Positions 1 to 7,684 of a DNA stretch of 9,624 bases are shown one piece after another; position 1 is the stretch's first letter, and each line of letters starts with the position of its first letter. Origin of the DNA: an uncultured Oxalobacter sp. (GTDB lineage: Bacteria > Pseudomonadota > Gammaproteobacteria > Burkholderiales > Burkholderiaceae_D); contig CALGGD010000307.1 of assembly GCA_937916185.1 (NCBI GenBank), forward strand, positions 1 to 9,624, given 5' to 3'. A program made the position numbers and the translations under genes. Under the pieces are notes generated by a model. It did not search any database. It was not told the origin of the DNA and worked only from the letters and a program-made list of their open reading frames with translations.

Positions 1-2
1 AT

Positions 3-1055
3 TATGGAAGGCAGTATCCTGCTGAAGCAGCGGAATTCTCCCGCCGCATTGCCGGTATCCTGCCGGAAAGACTGGATGAGTCCCTCAATGCCTATATCGC
101 TGACTGCCAGGCGAAAAAAGAAACCATCGCCACCCGGAAAGCCAGCCAGAACGCCATCCAGGCATTGGCTCCTGTCCTGCCGGAATTCCTGGGCGGTTCC
201 GCCGACCTGACGGGTTCCAACCTGACAAACTGGAAAGGATGCATCCCTGTCCGTGAAGGCAGGCTTGGCAACTACATCAGCTATGGTGTCCGTGAATTCG
301 GCATGGCTGCCATTATGAACGGTATTGTCCTGCATGGCGGCTACCTGCCATTCGGTGGAACATTCCTGACTTTCTCTGACTATTGCCGCAATGCCATCCG
401 GATGTCTTCCCTGATGCAGACAGGCACCATCTATGTCTTCACCCATGATTCCATCGGGGTTGGGGAAGATGGACCGACCCATCAGCCGATCGAGCATGTC
501 TCCAGTATGCGCCTGATTCCCGGTGTGACTGTCTGGCGTCCTTGTGACACGGTCGAAACCGCTGTGGCATGGGGAGAAGCGGTCAAAGACCGCAAGGCAC
601 CGAGCGTCCTGGCATTGACCCGTCAGGGACTGCCCTGTTTCGACCGCTCCCCTGAACAGATAGCAGGAATCAGCAGAGGTGGCTATGTGCTGAAGGATGC
701 GGAAGATGCCAAGGTCCTCCTGATTGCGACAGGTTCTGAGGTTTCCCTTGCGATGCAGGCGGCGGATGCCCTGGCAGGCAAAGGCATTGCCGCACGCGTG
801 GTCTCCATGCCGTCCACCAGCCTTTTTGACCGTCAGGATGATGCCTACCGTGAAAGCGTCCTGCCGAAAGGCCTGCCCCGTGTCGCCATTGAGGCTGGCT
901 CGGTTGATTACTGGTACAAATATGTCGGTTTGGATGGCGCTGTCATCGGCATGACGGCTTTCGGGGAATCTGCGCCTGCCGGCAGGCTGTTTACGCATTT
1001 TGGATTCACCGTGGACAATGTTGTCGCCAAGGTGGAATCTGTGTTGAATAAATAA
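3..1055 (+). CDS. tkt: Transketolase, C-terminal half (5' end outside window)
   Basis: The reading frame is open at the left edge, so about 350 C-terminal residues of a protein that is normally near 660-680 residues are present. Transketolase moves a two-carbon ketol unit between sugar phosphates using thiamine diphosphate and Mg2+, in the cytoplasm. Numbered from the first codon in the window, visible landmarks are RKASQN with the phosphate-binding Arg at 45, [10 protein letters not shown] with Ser 66, and YGVREFGM with the cofactor-activating Glu at 98. The loop [15 protein letters not shown] follows, with His at 148 and 160. The C-terminal domain ends in a typical [11 protein letters not shown]...[17 protein letters not shown] stretch. 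These match the pyrimidine-binding and C-terminal domains; the pyrophosphate-binding N-terminal domain lies upstream. An apparent ATG at 165 is internal and is not the start. gap follows after 84 bases in the same direction, which suggests a shared transcript. No key residue of this half is missing. Confidence 0.96.
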   Translation, partial: YGRQYPAEAAEFSRRIAGILPERLDESLNAYIADCQAKKETIATRKASQNAIQALAPVLPEFLGGSADLTGSNLTNWKGCIPVREGRLGNYISYGVREFGMAAIMNGIVLHGGYLPFGGTFLTFSDYCRNAIRMSSLMQTGTIYVFTHDSIGVGEDGPTHQPIEHVSSMRLIPGVTVWRPCDTVETAVAWGEAVKDRKAPSVLALTRQGLPCFDRSPEQIAGISRGGYVLKDAEDAKVLLIATGSEVSLAMQAADALAGKGIAARVVSMPSTSLFDRQDDAYRESVLPKGLPRVAIEAGSVDYWYKYVGLDGAVIGMTAFGESAPAGRLFTHFGFTVDNVVAKVESVLNK

Positions 1056-1090
1056 CCCTGTGTGGTGGCTTTCTGAATAAAAGACTCCGC

Positions 1091-1108
1091 ACAACTGACA
1101 ACAACTGA
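1091..1108 (+). repeat. 8-bp direct repeat upstream of gap
   Basis: ACAACTGA occurs at 1091-1098 and again at 1101-1108, separated by two bases, in the 84-base gap between tkt and gap. It lies just upstream of the gap ribosome binding site (GGGAGA, 1127-1132). It could be a regulatory half-site pair or chance. No convincing terminator or promoter is visible in this gap. Confidence 0.3.
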
Positions 1109-1139
1109 TTGATTTTTTAGAACAACGGGAGAAAACCCT

Positions 1140-2153
1140 ATGACAATCCGTGTAGCAATCAATGGCTTTGGCCGTATCGGCCGCAATGTCCTCCGTGCCC
1201 ACTACGAATATGGCAAGAAAAATGATGTTGAAATCGTTGCCATCAATGACTTGGGATCCTTGGACATCCTGGCACATCTGACGAAATATGACACTGTCCA
1301 TGGCAAATTTGCTGCTGAGGTTGCCATTGATGGTGATGCGCTTGTTGTCAATGGCGACCGCATCAAGGTAACCAGTATCCGCAACCCTGAAGAACTGCCT
1401 TGGAAAGACCTGGGTATCGATGTTGTCATGGAATGCACGGGTATTTTCACTTCCAAGGCAGCTGCATCAGCCCACCTGAAAGCCGGTGCGAAGAAAGTCC
1501 TGATTTCGGCTCCTGGCGGCAAGGATGTCGATGCAACGGTTGTCTATGGTGTCAACCAGAATGTGCTGAAAGCCTCTGACACTGTGGTTTCCAATGCATC
1601 CTGCACAACCAACTGCCTGGCTCCTGTCGCATGGGCATTGAATGAAAAACTGGGCATCGTCAAAGGGCTGATGACCACCGTCCACTCCTACACCAACGAC
1701 CAGCGTCTGACGGATGTTTCCCACCGTGACCCGCGCCGTGCCCGTGCCGCTGCATTGAACATCATCCCAACCCGTACCGGTGCCGCTGCCGCAGTCGGGC
1801 TGGTCCTGCCAGAACTGGTTGGCAAATTCGATGGTTTTGCGATGCGTGTCCCTACCGCAAACGTTTCTGTGGTTGACCTGACCTTCACTGCCGCACGCGA
1901 CACCACGGTTGAAGAAGTCAATGCCATCGTCAAGGAAGCATCTGACGGCAAGCTCAAGGGCATCCTGGGCTACAACACGGAACCACTTGTCTCCACGGAC
2001 TTCAACCATGACCCGCACTCCAGCATCTTTGATGCCACCCAGACCCGTATCGTTGGCGGCAACCTCGTCAAGATCCTGTCCTGGTACGACAATGAATGGG
2101 GCTTCTCCTGCCGCATGCTGGACAATGCCGAAGCCATGATGGCTGCCAAATAA
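1140..2153 (+). CDS. gap: Glyceraldehyde-3-phosphate dehydrogenase, type I
   Basis: A 337-residue cytoplasmic enzyme that converts glyceraldehyde 3-phosphate, phosphate and NAD+ into 1,3-bisphosphoglycerate and NADH. The length is normal for the family. The Rossmann motif [10 protein letters not shown] lies at residues 7-16. An acidic residue (D37, in AIND) sits where NAD-specific enzymes bind the adenine ribose, which favours NAD over NADP. The catalytic cysteine is C155 in SNASCTTNC and the partner histidine is H182 in VHSYTNDQ. The C-terminal [15 protein letters not shown] block is intact. The ATG at 1140 is preceded by GGGAGA at 1127-1132 with 7 bases of spacing. It follows tkt on the same strand and is closed by a strong terminator at 2207-2237, so tkt-gap is probably one transcription unit. 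A pgk or pyk gene often follows in related genomes, but none is present here. Confidence 0.98.
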   Translation: MTIRVAINGFGRIGRNVLRAHYEYGKKNDVEIVAINDLGSLDILAHLTKYDTVHGKFAAEVAIDGDALVVNGDRIKVTSIRNPEELPWKDLGIDVVMECTGIFTSKAAASAHLKAGAKKVLISAPGGKDVDATVVYGVNQNVLKASDTVVSNASCTTNCLAPVAWALNEKLGIVKGLMTTVHSYTNDQRLTDVSHRDPRRARAAALNIIPTRTGAAAAVGLVLPELVGKFDGFAMRVPTANVSVVDLTFTAARDTTVEEVNAIVKEASDGKLKGILGYNTEPLVSTDFNHDPHSSIFDATQTRIVGGNLVKILSWYDNEWGFSCRMLDNAEAMMAAK

Positions 2154-2206
2154 TCAAAGCATCAAACAATAAGTCATATGTTGGATTAAGAGAATAGCCA
2201 ATAGAG

Positions 2207-2237
2207 ACGCCTCTCTGTTTCGACAGAGAGGCGTTTT
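2207..2237 (+). terminator. Rho-independent terminator after gap
   Basis: A perfect 12-bp stem (ACGCCTCTCTGT at 2207-2218 paired with ACAGAGAGGCGT at 2223-2234) closes a TTCG tetraloop and runs into TTTT on the + strand. It lies 54 bases after the gap stop. On the minus strand the bases after the hairpin are not T-rich, so it is mainly a + strand terminator, although it could partly stop transcription of the convergent regulator gene. Confidence 0.92.
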
Positions 2238-2262
2238 CACATAAACTGAATAGTTGAAAAAA

Positions 2263-2634
2263 TTAAAATTTTTTTGATGGTGTGAACGTTGCCATCAGAT
2301 TCAATAAAGCCAACTGCTGACCATCATCCAATTTCCTGAAGTACGACAACAGAAGTCGTTCTGATTCTGTTGTTCCATCTCCAACATCAATCCCATAACG
2401 TAACCAATCAATTGGCACATTCAGCCATTCAGACAGGGTTTTCAGCTTATCTGCCGAAGGAAAAGACTGTCCAGTCAACCACTTATGAACTGCTTGTGGA
2501 GAGACAGATGTCTCGCGAGAACGCAAATTGAACTGCACAGCCACCTGTGCAGATGTCTGCGGTGGATTGGGCATCGAACGAATGGCCATATTCAATCGTC
2601 TGCTAAAAGCCTGTCTATCTGTATCTGTATCCAT
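2263..2634 (-). CDS. Small XRE-type helix-turn-helix regulator
   Basis: A 123-residue protein with a Cro/CI-like DNA-binding domain at about residues 8-81. The putative recognition helix is VSPQAVHKWLTG (44-55), followed by FPSADKLKTLSEWLNVPIDW, a pattern common in XRE regulators that ends here in DWLRYG. The C-terminal tail (about 92-117) is predicted helical and leucine-rich and may serve dimerisation. There is no peptidase or ligand domain. The chosen ATG opens MDTDTDRQAFSRRL; only a weak AGG lies upstream, so Met16 (the M of LNMAIRSM) cannot be excluded as the start. It is divergent from the GYF_2 membrane gene across a 121-base gap holding an inverted repeat, which suggests it controls itself and perhaps that neighbour. 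The gene is more AT-rich than the flanking housekeeping genes. Its target and signal cannot be read from sequence. Confidence 0.8.
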   Translation of the reverse strand: MDTDTDRQAFSRRLNMAIRSMPNPPQTSAQVAVQFNLRSRETSVSPQAVHKWLTGQSFPSADKLKTLSEWLNVPIDWLRYGIDVGDGTTESERLLLSYFRKLDDGQQLALLNLMATFTPSKKF

Positions 2635-2654
2635 GCCTGAATTATGTAGACAAG

Positions 2655-2667
2655 CTCAACTTTTGAG
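2655..2667. promoter_or_regulatory. Inverted repeat, possible operator between divergent genes
   Basis: CTCAA-CTT-TTGAG forms a short inverted repeat in the gap between the XRE regulator and the GYF_2 gene, 21 bases upstream of the regulator ATG. The hexamer AGACAA occurs at 2648-2653 and again at 2666-2671 around it. Its size suits a dimeric XRE repressor, but no binding consensus is known for this protein. Poor sigma-70-like candidates exist on both strands (for example TATATT at 2709-2714 on +); none is convincing enough to list separately. Confidence 0.3.
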
Positions 2668-2755
2668 ACAACCGCATAGTTGATATTTACCAACCGTTTA
2701 ATTTAGTTTATATTGGTTCCTAATCCTTAAATGCGATAAATCAATAGGAGTCCTC

Positions 2756-3319
2756 ATGGAAACCAACTCAACACCAAAAATTTGGTTTTATGAATCAAGT
2801 GAAGGGAAACGCATAGGTCCAATCTATGATCCAGAAATGCGCGTCCTCGTCAAGAACGGAAACATCCCACGTGGAACACTGATCTGGTGTCCTGATTTCT
2901 CCGACTGGCAACCAATTGAATCAACAGAACTGCTGTCTGCATTGACCGAAGCAATAGCCCCGCCAGAACTTCCTCAACCCAACAATTTTTTTGTTTGGCT
3001 TTTAGCACTTATGCCTATTATTGGGTACTTTATAGAACTGATAATTTGGTATATTCGTACACCATGGCCTGTACGGATATATCTGGAAAAAGGTTATTAC
3101 GGTAAATACTTTCTTATCTCCATTTTCCTTAACTGTATTTTTTTGGCATTGGACGCATGGCTTATTAAGCGCGCCGGAAGAGACATTTCAAAATTATGGG
3201 GTGGTCTAATCCTAATACCAATATACCTTTTCCAACGCAGAAAGCTTCTTAACCATAATTACAGTTATTTCACTGTCTGGATTGCCTGTTTTGTAATTGA
3301 ACTTTTCTTCTTTATTTAA
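2756..3319 (+). CDS. GYF_2 (DUF4339) domain membrane protein, function unknown
   Basis: A 187-residue protein with two parts. Residues about 8-63 form a GYF_2/DUF4339 domain: IWFYESSEGKRIGP, with G21-P22, then GNIPRGTLIW and W51 of the DW pair. This fold is thought to bind partner peptides and usually faces the cytoplasm. A proline-rich linker (68-76) leads to a membrane part with hydrophobic segments at about 78-100, 117-137, 147-160 and 171-187. The segment PIYLFQRRKLLNHNYSYF near the end is, from memory, typical of other GYF_2 membrane proteins in proteobacteria. The ATG is preceded by a strong TAGGAG at 2745-2750 with 5 bases of spacing. There is no signal peptide. The gene is visibly AT-rich against tkt, gap and hslU, which hints at an accessory or acquired origin. 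It stands divergent to the XRE regulator. No enzymatic motif is visible, so no function is claimed. Confidence 0.82.
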   Translation: METNSTPKIWFYESSEGKRIGPIYDPEMRVLVKNGNIPRGTLIWCPDFSDWQPIESTELLSALTEAIAPPELPQPNNFFVWLLALMPIIGYFIELIIWYIRTPWPVRIYLEKGYYGKYFLISIFLNCIFLALDAWLIKRAGRDISKLWGGLILIPIYLFQRRKLLNHNYSYFTVWIACFVIELFFFI

Positions 3320-3403
3320 AACCAACATTTAGCTATCCCTAGATAATAATCACAATTACACCCCGTATTGGTATATTTGTTACTCCAAATGTAGTCAATT
3401 CTC

Positions 3404-3441
3404 AAAAATAAAACGCCTCTCTGCCGAAACAGGGAGGCGTT
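3404..3441 (-). terminator. Rho-independent terminator after hslU
   Basis: The stem pairs 3412-3423 with 3430-3441 (12 bp, one G-T pair) around a six-base loop. Read on the minus strand it runs into TTTTATTTTT, so it ends the hslVU transcript 25 bases after the hslU stop. On the + strand it is followed by TGTTATTTT, so it may also stop the GYF_2 gene. The rest of the gap 3320-3466 holds no gene that I can see. Its stem shares the 11-mer ACGCCTCTCTG with the gap terminator. Confidence 0.88.
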
Positions 3442-3466
3442 GTTATTTTGTCTGATGAGAAAATGA

Positions 3467-4804
3467 TTACAGGACGTACCGGGTCAGGTCTTCGTTCTCT
3501 GACAACTCATCCAGCCGTTCATTCACATAGTCTTTGGTGATTGTCAGCGTACTGCCGCCACAGCTGACCGCAGTGAATGAGACTTCTTCCAACAGGCGTT
3601 CCATCACCGTGTACAACCGGCGGGCACCGATGTTCTCTGTCTTTTCATTCACCGTATAGGAAATTTCCGCCAGCCGGTGGATGGCATCCTTGTCAAACGC
3701 CAGGTTCAACCCTTCGGTTGCCATCAGTGCCTTGTACTGGGAAATCAGGCTGGCTTCCGTACTGGTCAGAATCTGCTCAAAATCCTCGATGGACAGGGAT
3801 TCCAGCTCGACACGGATCGGGAAACGCCCCTGCAGTTCAGGAATCAGGTCAGACGGTTTCGCCAGCTGGAAAGCCCCTGAAGCAATGAACAGGATATGGT
3901 CTGTCTTGATCATGCCATATTTGGTGTTGACCGTGGTGCCTTCGACCAAGGGCAGCAGGTCACGCTGCACCCCGGCACGGGAAACATCCGCACCGCCGGT
4001 GGTTTCAGAGCGGGAAGCAATCTTGTCCACCTCATCCAGGAAAACAATGCCGTTCTGCTCGACATTGGTGATGGCTTTCTGCTTGATGTCTTCCTCATTG
4101 AGCAGTTTGGCGGCTTCTTCCTCCAGCATCAGTTTCAGCGCTTCACTGACCTTGACCTTGCGGCTTTTCTTTTTACCGCTGTTCATCCCGGAAAACATGG
4201 ATTTGATCTGTTCCGTCATCTCTTCCATGCCGGGAGGTGCCATGATTTCCATATGCGGTGCCGGCTCAGCAACCTGGATTTCGATCTCCTTGTCGTTCAG
4301 TGTCCCTTCCCGCAGCTGTTTACGGAAACGCTGGCGGGTGTTTTCATTGGTCGCGACAGCGGTTTTCTCCTTGTCAAAACCAAAATCCGGGGTTGGTGGA
4401 ATCAGGATGTCAAGCACACGGTCTTCAGCCGCATCCGCCGCCTTGGAACGGACTTTCTTCATTTCCGCTTCACGGGTCTGTTTGACGCCGATGTCAATCA
4501 GGTCACGGATGATGGTATCGACATCCCGCCCGACATAGCCGACTTCTGTGAACTTGGTGGCTTCTATCTTGATGAACGGTGCTTCTGCCAGACGGGCGAG
4601 CCGTCGGGCAATCTCGGTCTTGCCGACGCCGGTAGGTCCGATCATCAGGATGTTCTTTGGCGTGATTTCATGCCTCAGTGGTTCATCCACCTGCTGGCGG
4701 CGCCAGCGGTTACGCAATGCCACAGCGACAGCACGTTTGGCCTTGGATTGTCCGACAACATGCTTGTCCAGTTCCGTGACAATCTCTTTTGGGGTCAGGT
4801 TCAT
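3467..4804 (-). CDS. hslU: ATP-dependent protease ATPase subunit HslU
   Basis: A 445-residue AAA+ unfoldase, the usual length (E. coli has 443). It forms hexameric rings that unfold substrates and feed them to the HslV peptidase in the cytoplasm. The N-terminus [17 protein letters not shown] is typical. The Walker A motif GPTGVGKT is at 56-63 and the pore loop GYVG at 89-92. The intermediate I domain spans roughly 110-240 and includes a methionine-rich [16 protein letters not shown] section. Walker B is FLDEVDKI with D257-E258. The arginine finger lies in GRFPIRVEL (about R327) and the sensor-2 arginine in GARRLY (395-396). The C-terminus DLTRYVL is the tail that inserts into HslV and activates it. 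hslU begins 33 bases after the hslV stop, with a modest GGAACA-type ribosome site, so it is co-transcribed with hslV from the sigma-32 promoter. No irregularity is seen. Confidence 0.98.
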   Translation of the reverse strand: MNLTPKEIVTELDKHVVGQSKAKRAVAVALRNRWRRQQVDEPLRHEITPKNILMIGPTGVGKTEIARRLARLAEAPFIKIEATKFTEVGYVGRDVDTIIRDLIDIGVKQTREAEMKKVRSKAADAAEDRVLDILIPPTPDFGFDKEKTAVATNENTRQRFRKQLREGTLNDKEIEIQVAEPAPHMEIMAPPGMEEMTEQIKSMFSGMNSGKKKSRKVKVSEALKLMLEEEAAKLLNEEDIKQKAITNVEQNGIVFLDEVDKIASRSETTGGADVSRAGVQRDLLPLVEGTTVNTKYGMIKTDHILFIASGAFQLAKPSDLIPELQGRFPIRVELESLSIEDFEQILTSTEASLISQYKALMATEGLNLAFDKDAIHRLAEISYTVNEKTENIGARRLYTVMERLLEEVSFTAVSCGGSTLTITKDYVNERLDELSENEDLTRYVL

Positions 4805-4837
4805 AATTGTTCCAGCTTTTTACTTCTCAGGACTTCA

Positions 4838-5374
4838 TCAGTCCAATGTTTCAATGATATGCGAGCGGTTGGTGTAAATGCAGATGTCCCCGGCAATCTC
4901 CAGCGATTTCTTGACGATTTCTTCAGGGCTCAGGTCCGTATTACGGATCAACGCCAGCGCAGCAGACTGGGCATAAGGCCCTCCGGAACCAATGGCACCG
5001 ACGCCTTCTTCAGGTTCCAGGACATCGCCATTGCCGGTGATGCACAGGGTGGAGGTCTTGTCAGCCACCAGCAGCATCGCCTCAAGGCGGCGCAGCATAC
5101 GGTCAGTCCGCCAGTCTTTCGCCAGTTCAACCGAAGCCCGCAGCAGGTTGCCCTGGTGTTTTTCCAGCTTTGCCTCAAACCGTTCAATCAGGGTGAACGC
5201 ATCGGCGGTACCACCTGCAAAACCTGCCAGCACCCGCCCGCTAAAAAGCTTGCGCACCTTGCGGGCAGTGCCTTTGATTACGATGTTGCCCAATGTGACC
5301 TGACCATCCCCACCCAATGCAACGGTATTGCCACGCCGGACGGAGACGATGGTTGTTCCATGAAACTGTTCCAT
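4838..5374 (-). CDS. hslV: ATP-dependent protease peptidase subunit HslV
   Basis: A 178-residue threonine peptidase of the proteasome beta family, which stacks as two hexamers capped by HslU. It starts [15 protein letters not shown]. By alignment with E. coli HslV (MTTIVSV) the nucleophile is T7, so a six-residue propeptide MEQFHG must be removed by self-processing. This extension is known in Burkholderiales, in contrast to the simple Met removal in E. coli. Other landmarks are [68 protein letters not shown] and AGDICIYTN. The ATG is supported by AGGA ending 7 bases upstream on the minus strand. hslV is first in the operon, followed by hslU after 33 bases. Transcription is from the heat-shock type promoter at 5414-5442. 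Confidence 0.98.
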   Translation of the reverse strand: MEQFHGTTIVSVRRGNTVALGGDGQVTLGNIVIKGTARKVRKLFSGRVLAGFAGGTADAFTLIERFEAKLEKHQGNLLRASVELAKDWRTDRMLRRLEAMLLVADKTSTLCITGNGDVLEPEEGVGAIGSGGPYAQSAALALIRNTDLSPEEIVKKSLEIAGDICIYTNRSHIIETLD

Positions 5375-5413
5375 ATGTTTTCCTGGTATTGATACGGTGA
5401 AACGATTTTACTG

Positions 5414-5442
5414 TAATGGGGACAAACCTTCCGGATTTCAAG
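5414..5442 (-). promoter_or_regulatory. Sigma-32 (RpoH) heat-shock promoter of hslVU
   Basis: On the minus strand a -35 element CTTGAAA (5436-5442) and a -10 element CCCCATTA (5414-5421) are separated by 14 bases. This is an almost perfect match to the RpoH consensus CTTGAAA-N11-16-CCCCATNT. The expected start near 5407 gives a leader of roughly 33 bases before the hslV ATG. hslVU is a known sigma-32 operon in E. coli, so sequence and context agree. Confidence 0.88.
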
Positions 5443-5501
5443 AGGGCACCTGCCAAAAAGTCAGTTTACCCTGATTGCAGCCCAATAGCCTGCCCCTGGA
5501 C

Positions 5502-5510
5502 TGCTATAAT
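5502..5510 (+). promoter_or_regulatory. Extended -10 promoter of rep
   Basis: TGCTATAAT combines a perfect -10 hexamer (5505-5510) with the TG of an extended -10. No good -35 is found at 16-18 bases upstream, as is usual for this class. Transcription would start near 5517, giving a leader of about 28 bases to the ATG at 5545. This excludes the farther upstream in-frame ATG at 5416 from the transcript. Confidence 0.7.
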
Positions 5511-5544
5511 GCTGACCTCTGTCAGAAGGAGTCAATCAGGCAAT

Positions 5545-7605
5545 ATGTCATCAGCGGTTTTCAATGGACTGAATCCCCAGCAACGGGAGGCGGTCGCTTA
5601 CCTGGATGGCCCCTGCCTGGTATTGGCAGGCGCAGGCTCCGGCAAGACCCGGGTCATCACCCAGAAAATCGTCCATATGATTGGAACCGGGAAATATGAG
5701 GCAAAGCATATCGCCGCCCTGACATTCACCAACAAAGCCGCAGCTGAAATGCGGGAACGCATCAGCAGGATGCTTCCCGACACCGAGGAAACCGCCCAAC
5801 TGACCATCTCGACATTCCATTCCTTAGGCGTGCAGATCCTGAGGCAGGAATATGCTGCCCTTGGCATGAAGCCCCGTTTCTCCATCCTGGACAGCGATGA
5901 CTGCTTTTCACTGATCCAAGACCTGTCCAAGACGACCGACCGTAAAATCATCCGCGATGTCCAGACAGGCATCTCCCTCTGGAAAAACGCCATGGTCACA
6001 CCGGATATGGCGGTAAAAGCCGCAACCCGTGAGCAGGATGCCTATGCTGCCCGGGTTTACCGGAACTATGCCGCCACCCTTTCCGCTTATCAAGCGGTGG
6101 ATTTCGATGACCTGATCCGTCTGCCCGTTGAGCTTTTCAGGCAGCATGCCGATATCCGCGACCGATGGCAGCGGCGGCTGCGCTACCTGCTGGTCGATGA
6201 ATACCAGGATACCAATGTCAGCCAGTATGAACTGGTGAAACTGCTGGTGACCGGCCCCGGCAAGAAACCGATGTTCACCGCTGTCGGCGACGATGACCAG
6301 GCAATCTATGCCTGGCGCGGTGCAACCATCGAGAACCTGAAATCCCTGCAGCAGGATTTTCCTGATATCAAGGTCATCCGCCTTGAACAGAACTACCGGT
6401 CTTCCATGCGCATCCTGCATGCCGCCAATTCGGTGATCGGCAACAATCCGAAACTGTTCGAGAAGAAACTCTGGTCAGAACATGGCCTGGGCGACCCTGT
6501 CAGCGCCAAGATGATGCCGGATGAGGAGCAGGAAGCCGAACAGGTTGTCATGCAGCTGTCCAACAGACGTTTCGAACGGCGGGCGAAATACGCGGATTTT
6601 GCCATCCTCTACCGCAGCAACTATCAGGCAAGGGTTTTCGAGACCGCGCTTCGGCGGGAAAACATCCCCTACACCATCTCAGGCGGACAGAGCTTTTTCT
6701 CACGGGCAGAAATCCGTGACCTGATTGCCTATCTGCGCCTGATTGCAAACCTGGACGATGACCCCGCCTTCATCCGCGCCATCACAACACCCCGCAGAGG
6801 GGTTGGGGAAGGGACGCTCAGCACTTTGGGGACTTTTGCCGGACAATGGCGATGCCCGCTGTTTGAAGCCGCTTATAAAGGCGGCATCGAGGCGAAACTG
6901 CCGACGCGCCAGCTCCGTCCGCTTCGGGAATTCTGTGATTTCATCAACCGTATCGAAGAACGTGCAGGCAGACCTTCAGCCAAAGGGGAACCTGCGGCAG
7001 AACTGCTGGATGAACTGGTGAAGGCGATTGACTATGAACGCTATCTGTATGATGCTTTTGACGAGCGCACTGCCAGGACAAAATGGCAGAACGTGCTGGA
7101 ATTCACCGATTGGTTGAAAAATAAATGCTGTGGCGGCAACCAGCAGGATGAACCTGAACGCACTTTGCTGGAAGTCACCCAGATGGTCGCCCTGATGACC
7201 ATGCTTGAAGGCAAGGATGAACAGCAGGATGCTGTCCATCTCTCGACACTGCATGCGGCAAAGGGGCTGGAATTCCCCCATGTTTTCCTGGTCGGCGTGG
7301 AAGAAGGTCTGCTGCCACACACTTCCCGTGAAGCGGATGACCTGCCCGCCGAGAAACTGGCGCAAAGAATCCAGGAAGAACGCCGTCTGATGTATGTCGG
7401 CATCACCCGCGCACAACGGACCCTGCAGGTTTCCTGGTGCAGGAAACGCCATCAGGCACGCGAAATTGTCGACAGGGAACCCTCCCGGTTCATCAGGGAA
7501 ATGAAACTGAACGAAGGGGACGCCGTACCGAAAACCGATGAAGTCCTGACACCGAAACAACGGATTGCCCGTCTCAAGACCTTGCTGAATGCAAAAAAAA
7601 CGTAG
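5545..7605 (+). CDS. rep: ATP-dependent DNA helicase Rep (UvrD/Rep superfamily 1A)
   Basis: A 686-residue 3'-5' DNA helicase, close to the E. coli Rep length (673), that helps replication forks pass bound proteins and restart. All SF1A motifs are present. The Q-type start is LNPQQREAV (9-17) and motif I is AGAGSGKT (28-35). Motif Ia is TFTNKAAAEM, followed by the TISTFHSLG block. Motif II is LLVDEYQDTN with D218-E219, motif III is GDDDQAIYAWRGA and motif IV is RLEQNYRS. Motif V is LSTLHAAKGLEFPHVFL and motif VI is EERRLMYVGITRA (R622). Rep is preferred over UvrD or PcrA because of GPCLVLAGAGSGKTRVITQKI and the EYAALGMKPRFS region, which follow E. coli Rep closely. An ATG at 5416 in frame would add 43 non-homologous residues and overlap the hslV promoter. 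The ATG at 5545 starts where Rep proteins start, with AGAAGGAG 13 bases and AGG 4 bases upstream. rep is divergent from hslV. The last codons run into A8, and no clear terminator follows. Confidence 0.96.
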   Translation: MSSAVFNGLNPQQREAVAYLDGPCLVLAGAGSGKTRVITQKIVHMIGTGKYEAKHIAALTFTNKAAAEMRERISRMLPDTEETAQLTISTFHSLGVQILRQEYAALGMKPRFSILDSDDCFSLIQDLSKTTDRKIIRDVQTGISLWKNAMVTPDMAVKAATREQDAYAARVYRNYAATLSAYQAVDFDDLIRLPVELFRQHADIRDRWQRRLRYLLVDEYQDTNVSQYELVKLLVTGPGKKPMFTAVGDDDQAIYAWRGATIENLKSLQQDFPDIKVIRLEQNYRSSMRILHAANSVIGNNPKLFEKKLWSEHGLGDPVSAKMMPDEEQEAEQVVMQLSNRRFERRAKYADFAILYRSNYQARVFETALRRENIPYTISGGQSFFSRAEIRDLIAYLRLIANLDDDPAFIRAITTPRRGVGEGTLSTLGTFAGQWRCPLFEAAYKGGIEAKLPTRQLRPLREFCDFINRIEERAGRPSAKGEPAAELLDELVKAIDYERYLYDAFDERTARTKWQNVLEFTDWLKNKCCGGNQQDEPERTLLEVTQMVALMTMLEGKDEQQDAVHLSTLHAAKGLEFPHVFLVGVEEGLLPHTSREADDLPAEKLAQRIQEERRLMYVGITRAQRTLQVSWCRKRHQAREIVDREPSRFIREMKLNEGDAVPKTDEVLTPKQRIARLKTLLNAKKT

Positions 7606-7684
7606 GACGACGGCTGTTTTCCCCTTTTTGATTTTAAAATCGCGGTTGTGATGATGAATACGGACGAACGACCTATTATAGTAG
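7606..7684. other. Probable chimeric junction between two genomes
   Basis: Between the stop of rep and the ATG of a Bacteroidota-type sigma factor, gene content changes from betaproteobacterial to Bacteroidota, and ribosome sites change from clear to absent. The stretch holds a 12-base palindrome GATTTTAAAATC (7630-7641) and a C4T5 run (7621-7629), but no convincing hairpin terminator for rep. The exact joining base cannot be fixed by eye. The upstream part of the sigma factor promoter may or may not be intact. Confidence 0.6.

Noticed and set aside
4..210. A 68-codon open frame at the left edge
   Set aside because: It overlaps the transketolase frame, which is open from base 3 and has continuous family similarity.
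1467..2018. A 183-codon open frame on the minus strand inside gap
   Set aside because: It is fully inside the clear GAPDH coding sequence with no domain similarity, so it is a shadow frame.
2632..2660. A sigma-70 promoter for the XRE regulator (TTGTCT with CATAAT on the minus strand)
   Set aside because: The spacer is 19 bases, the -35 is a poor match, and the start would fall almost on the ATG. It is too weak to list as a feature.
3896..5392. A 498-codon open frame on the + strand opposite hslU and hslV, plus a 285-codon one at 3681-4538
   Set aside because: Both lie entirely antisense to well-supported hslU/hslV, contain no recognisable domain, have unusual Cys/Phe/Ser-rich composition, and lack a convincing ribosome site. 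They are shadows of the coding bias of the true genes.
7597..7641. Possible terminator after rep: AAAAC...GTTTT arms and the palindrome GATTTTAAAATC
   Set aside because: The first has only five A/T-rich pairs and a long loop; the palindrome leaves no loop and is not followed by a T-run. Neither is a convincing terminator, and the stretch may contain the assembly join.
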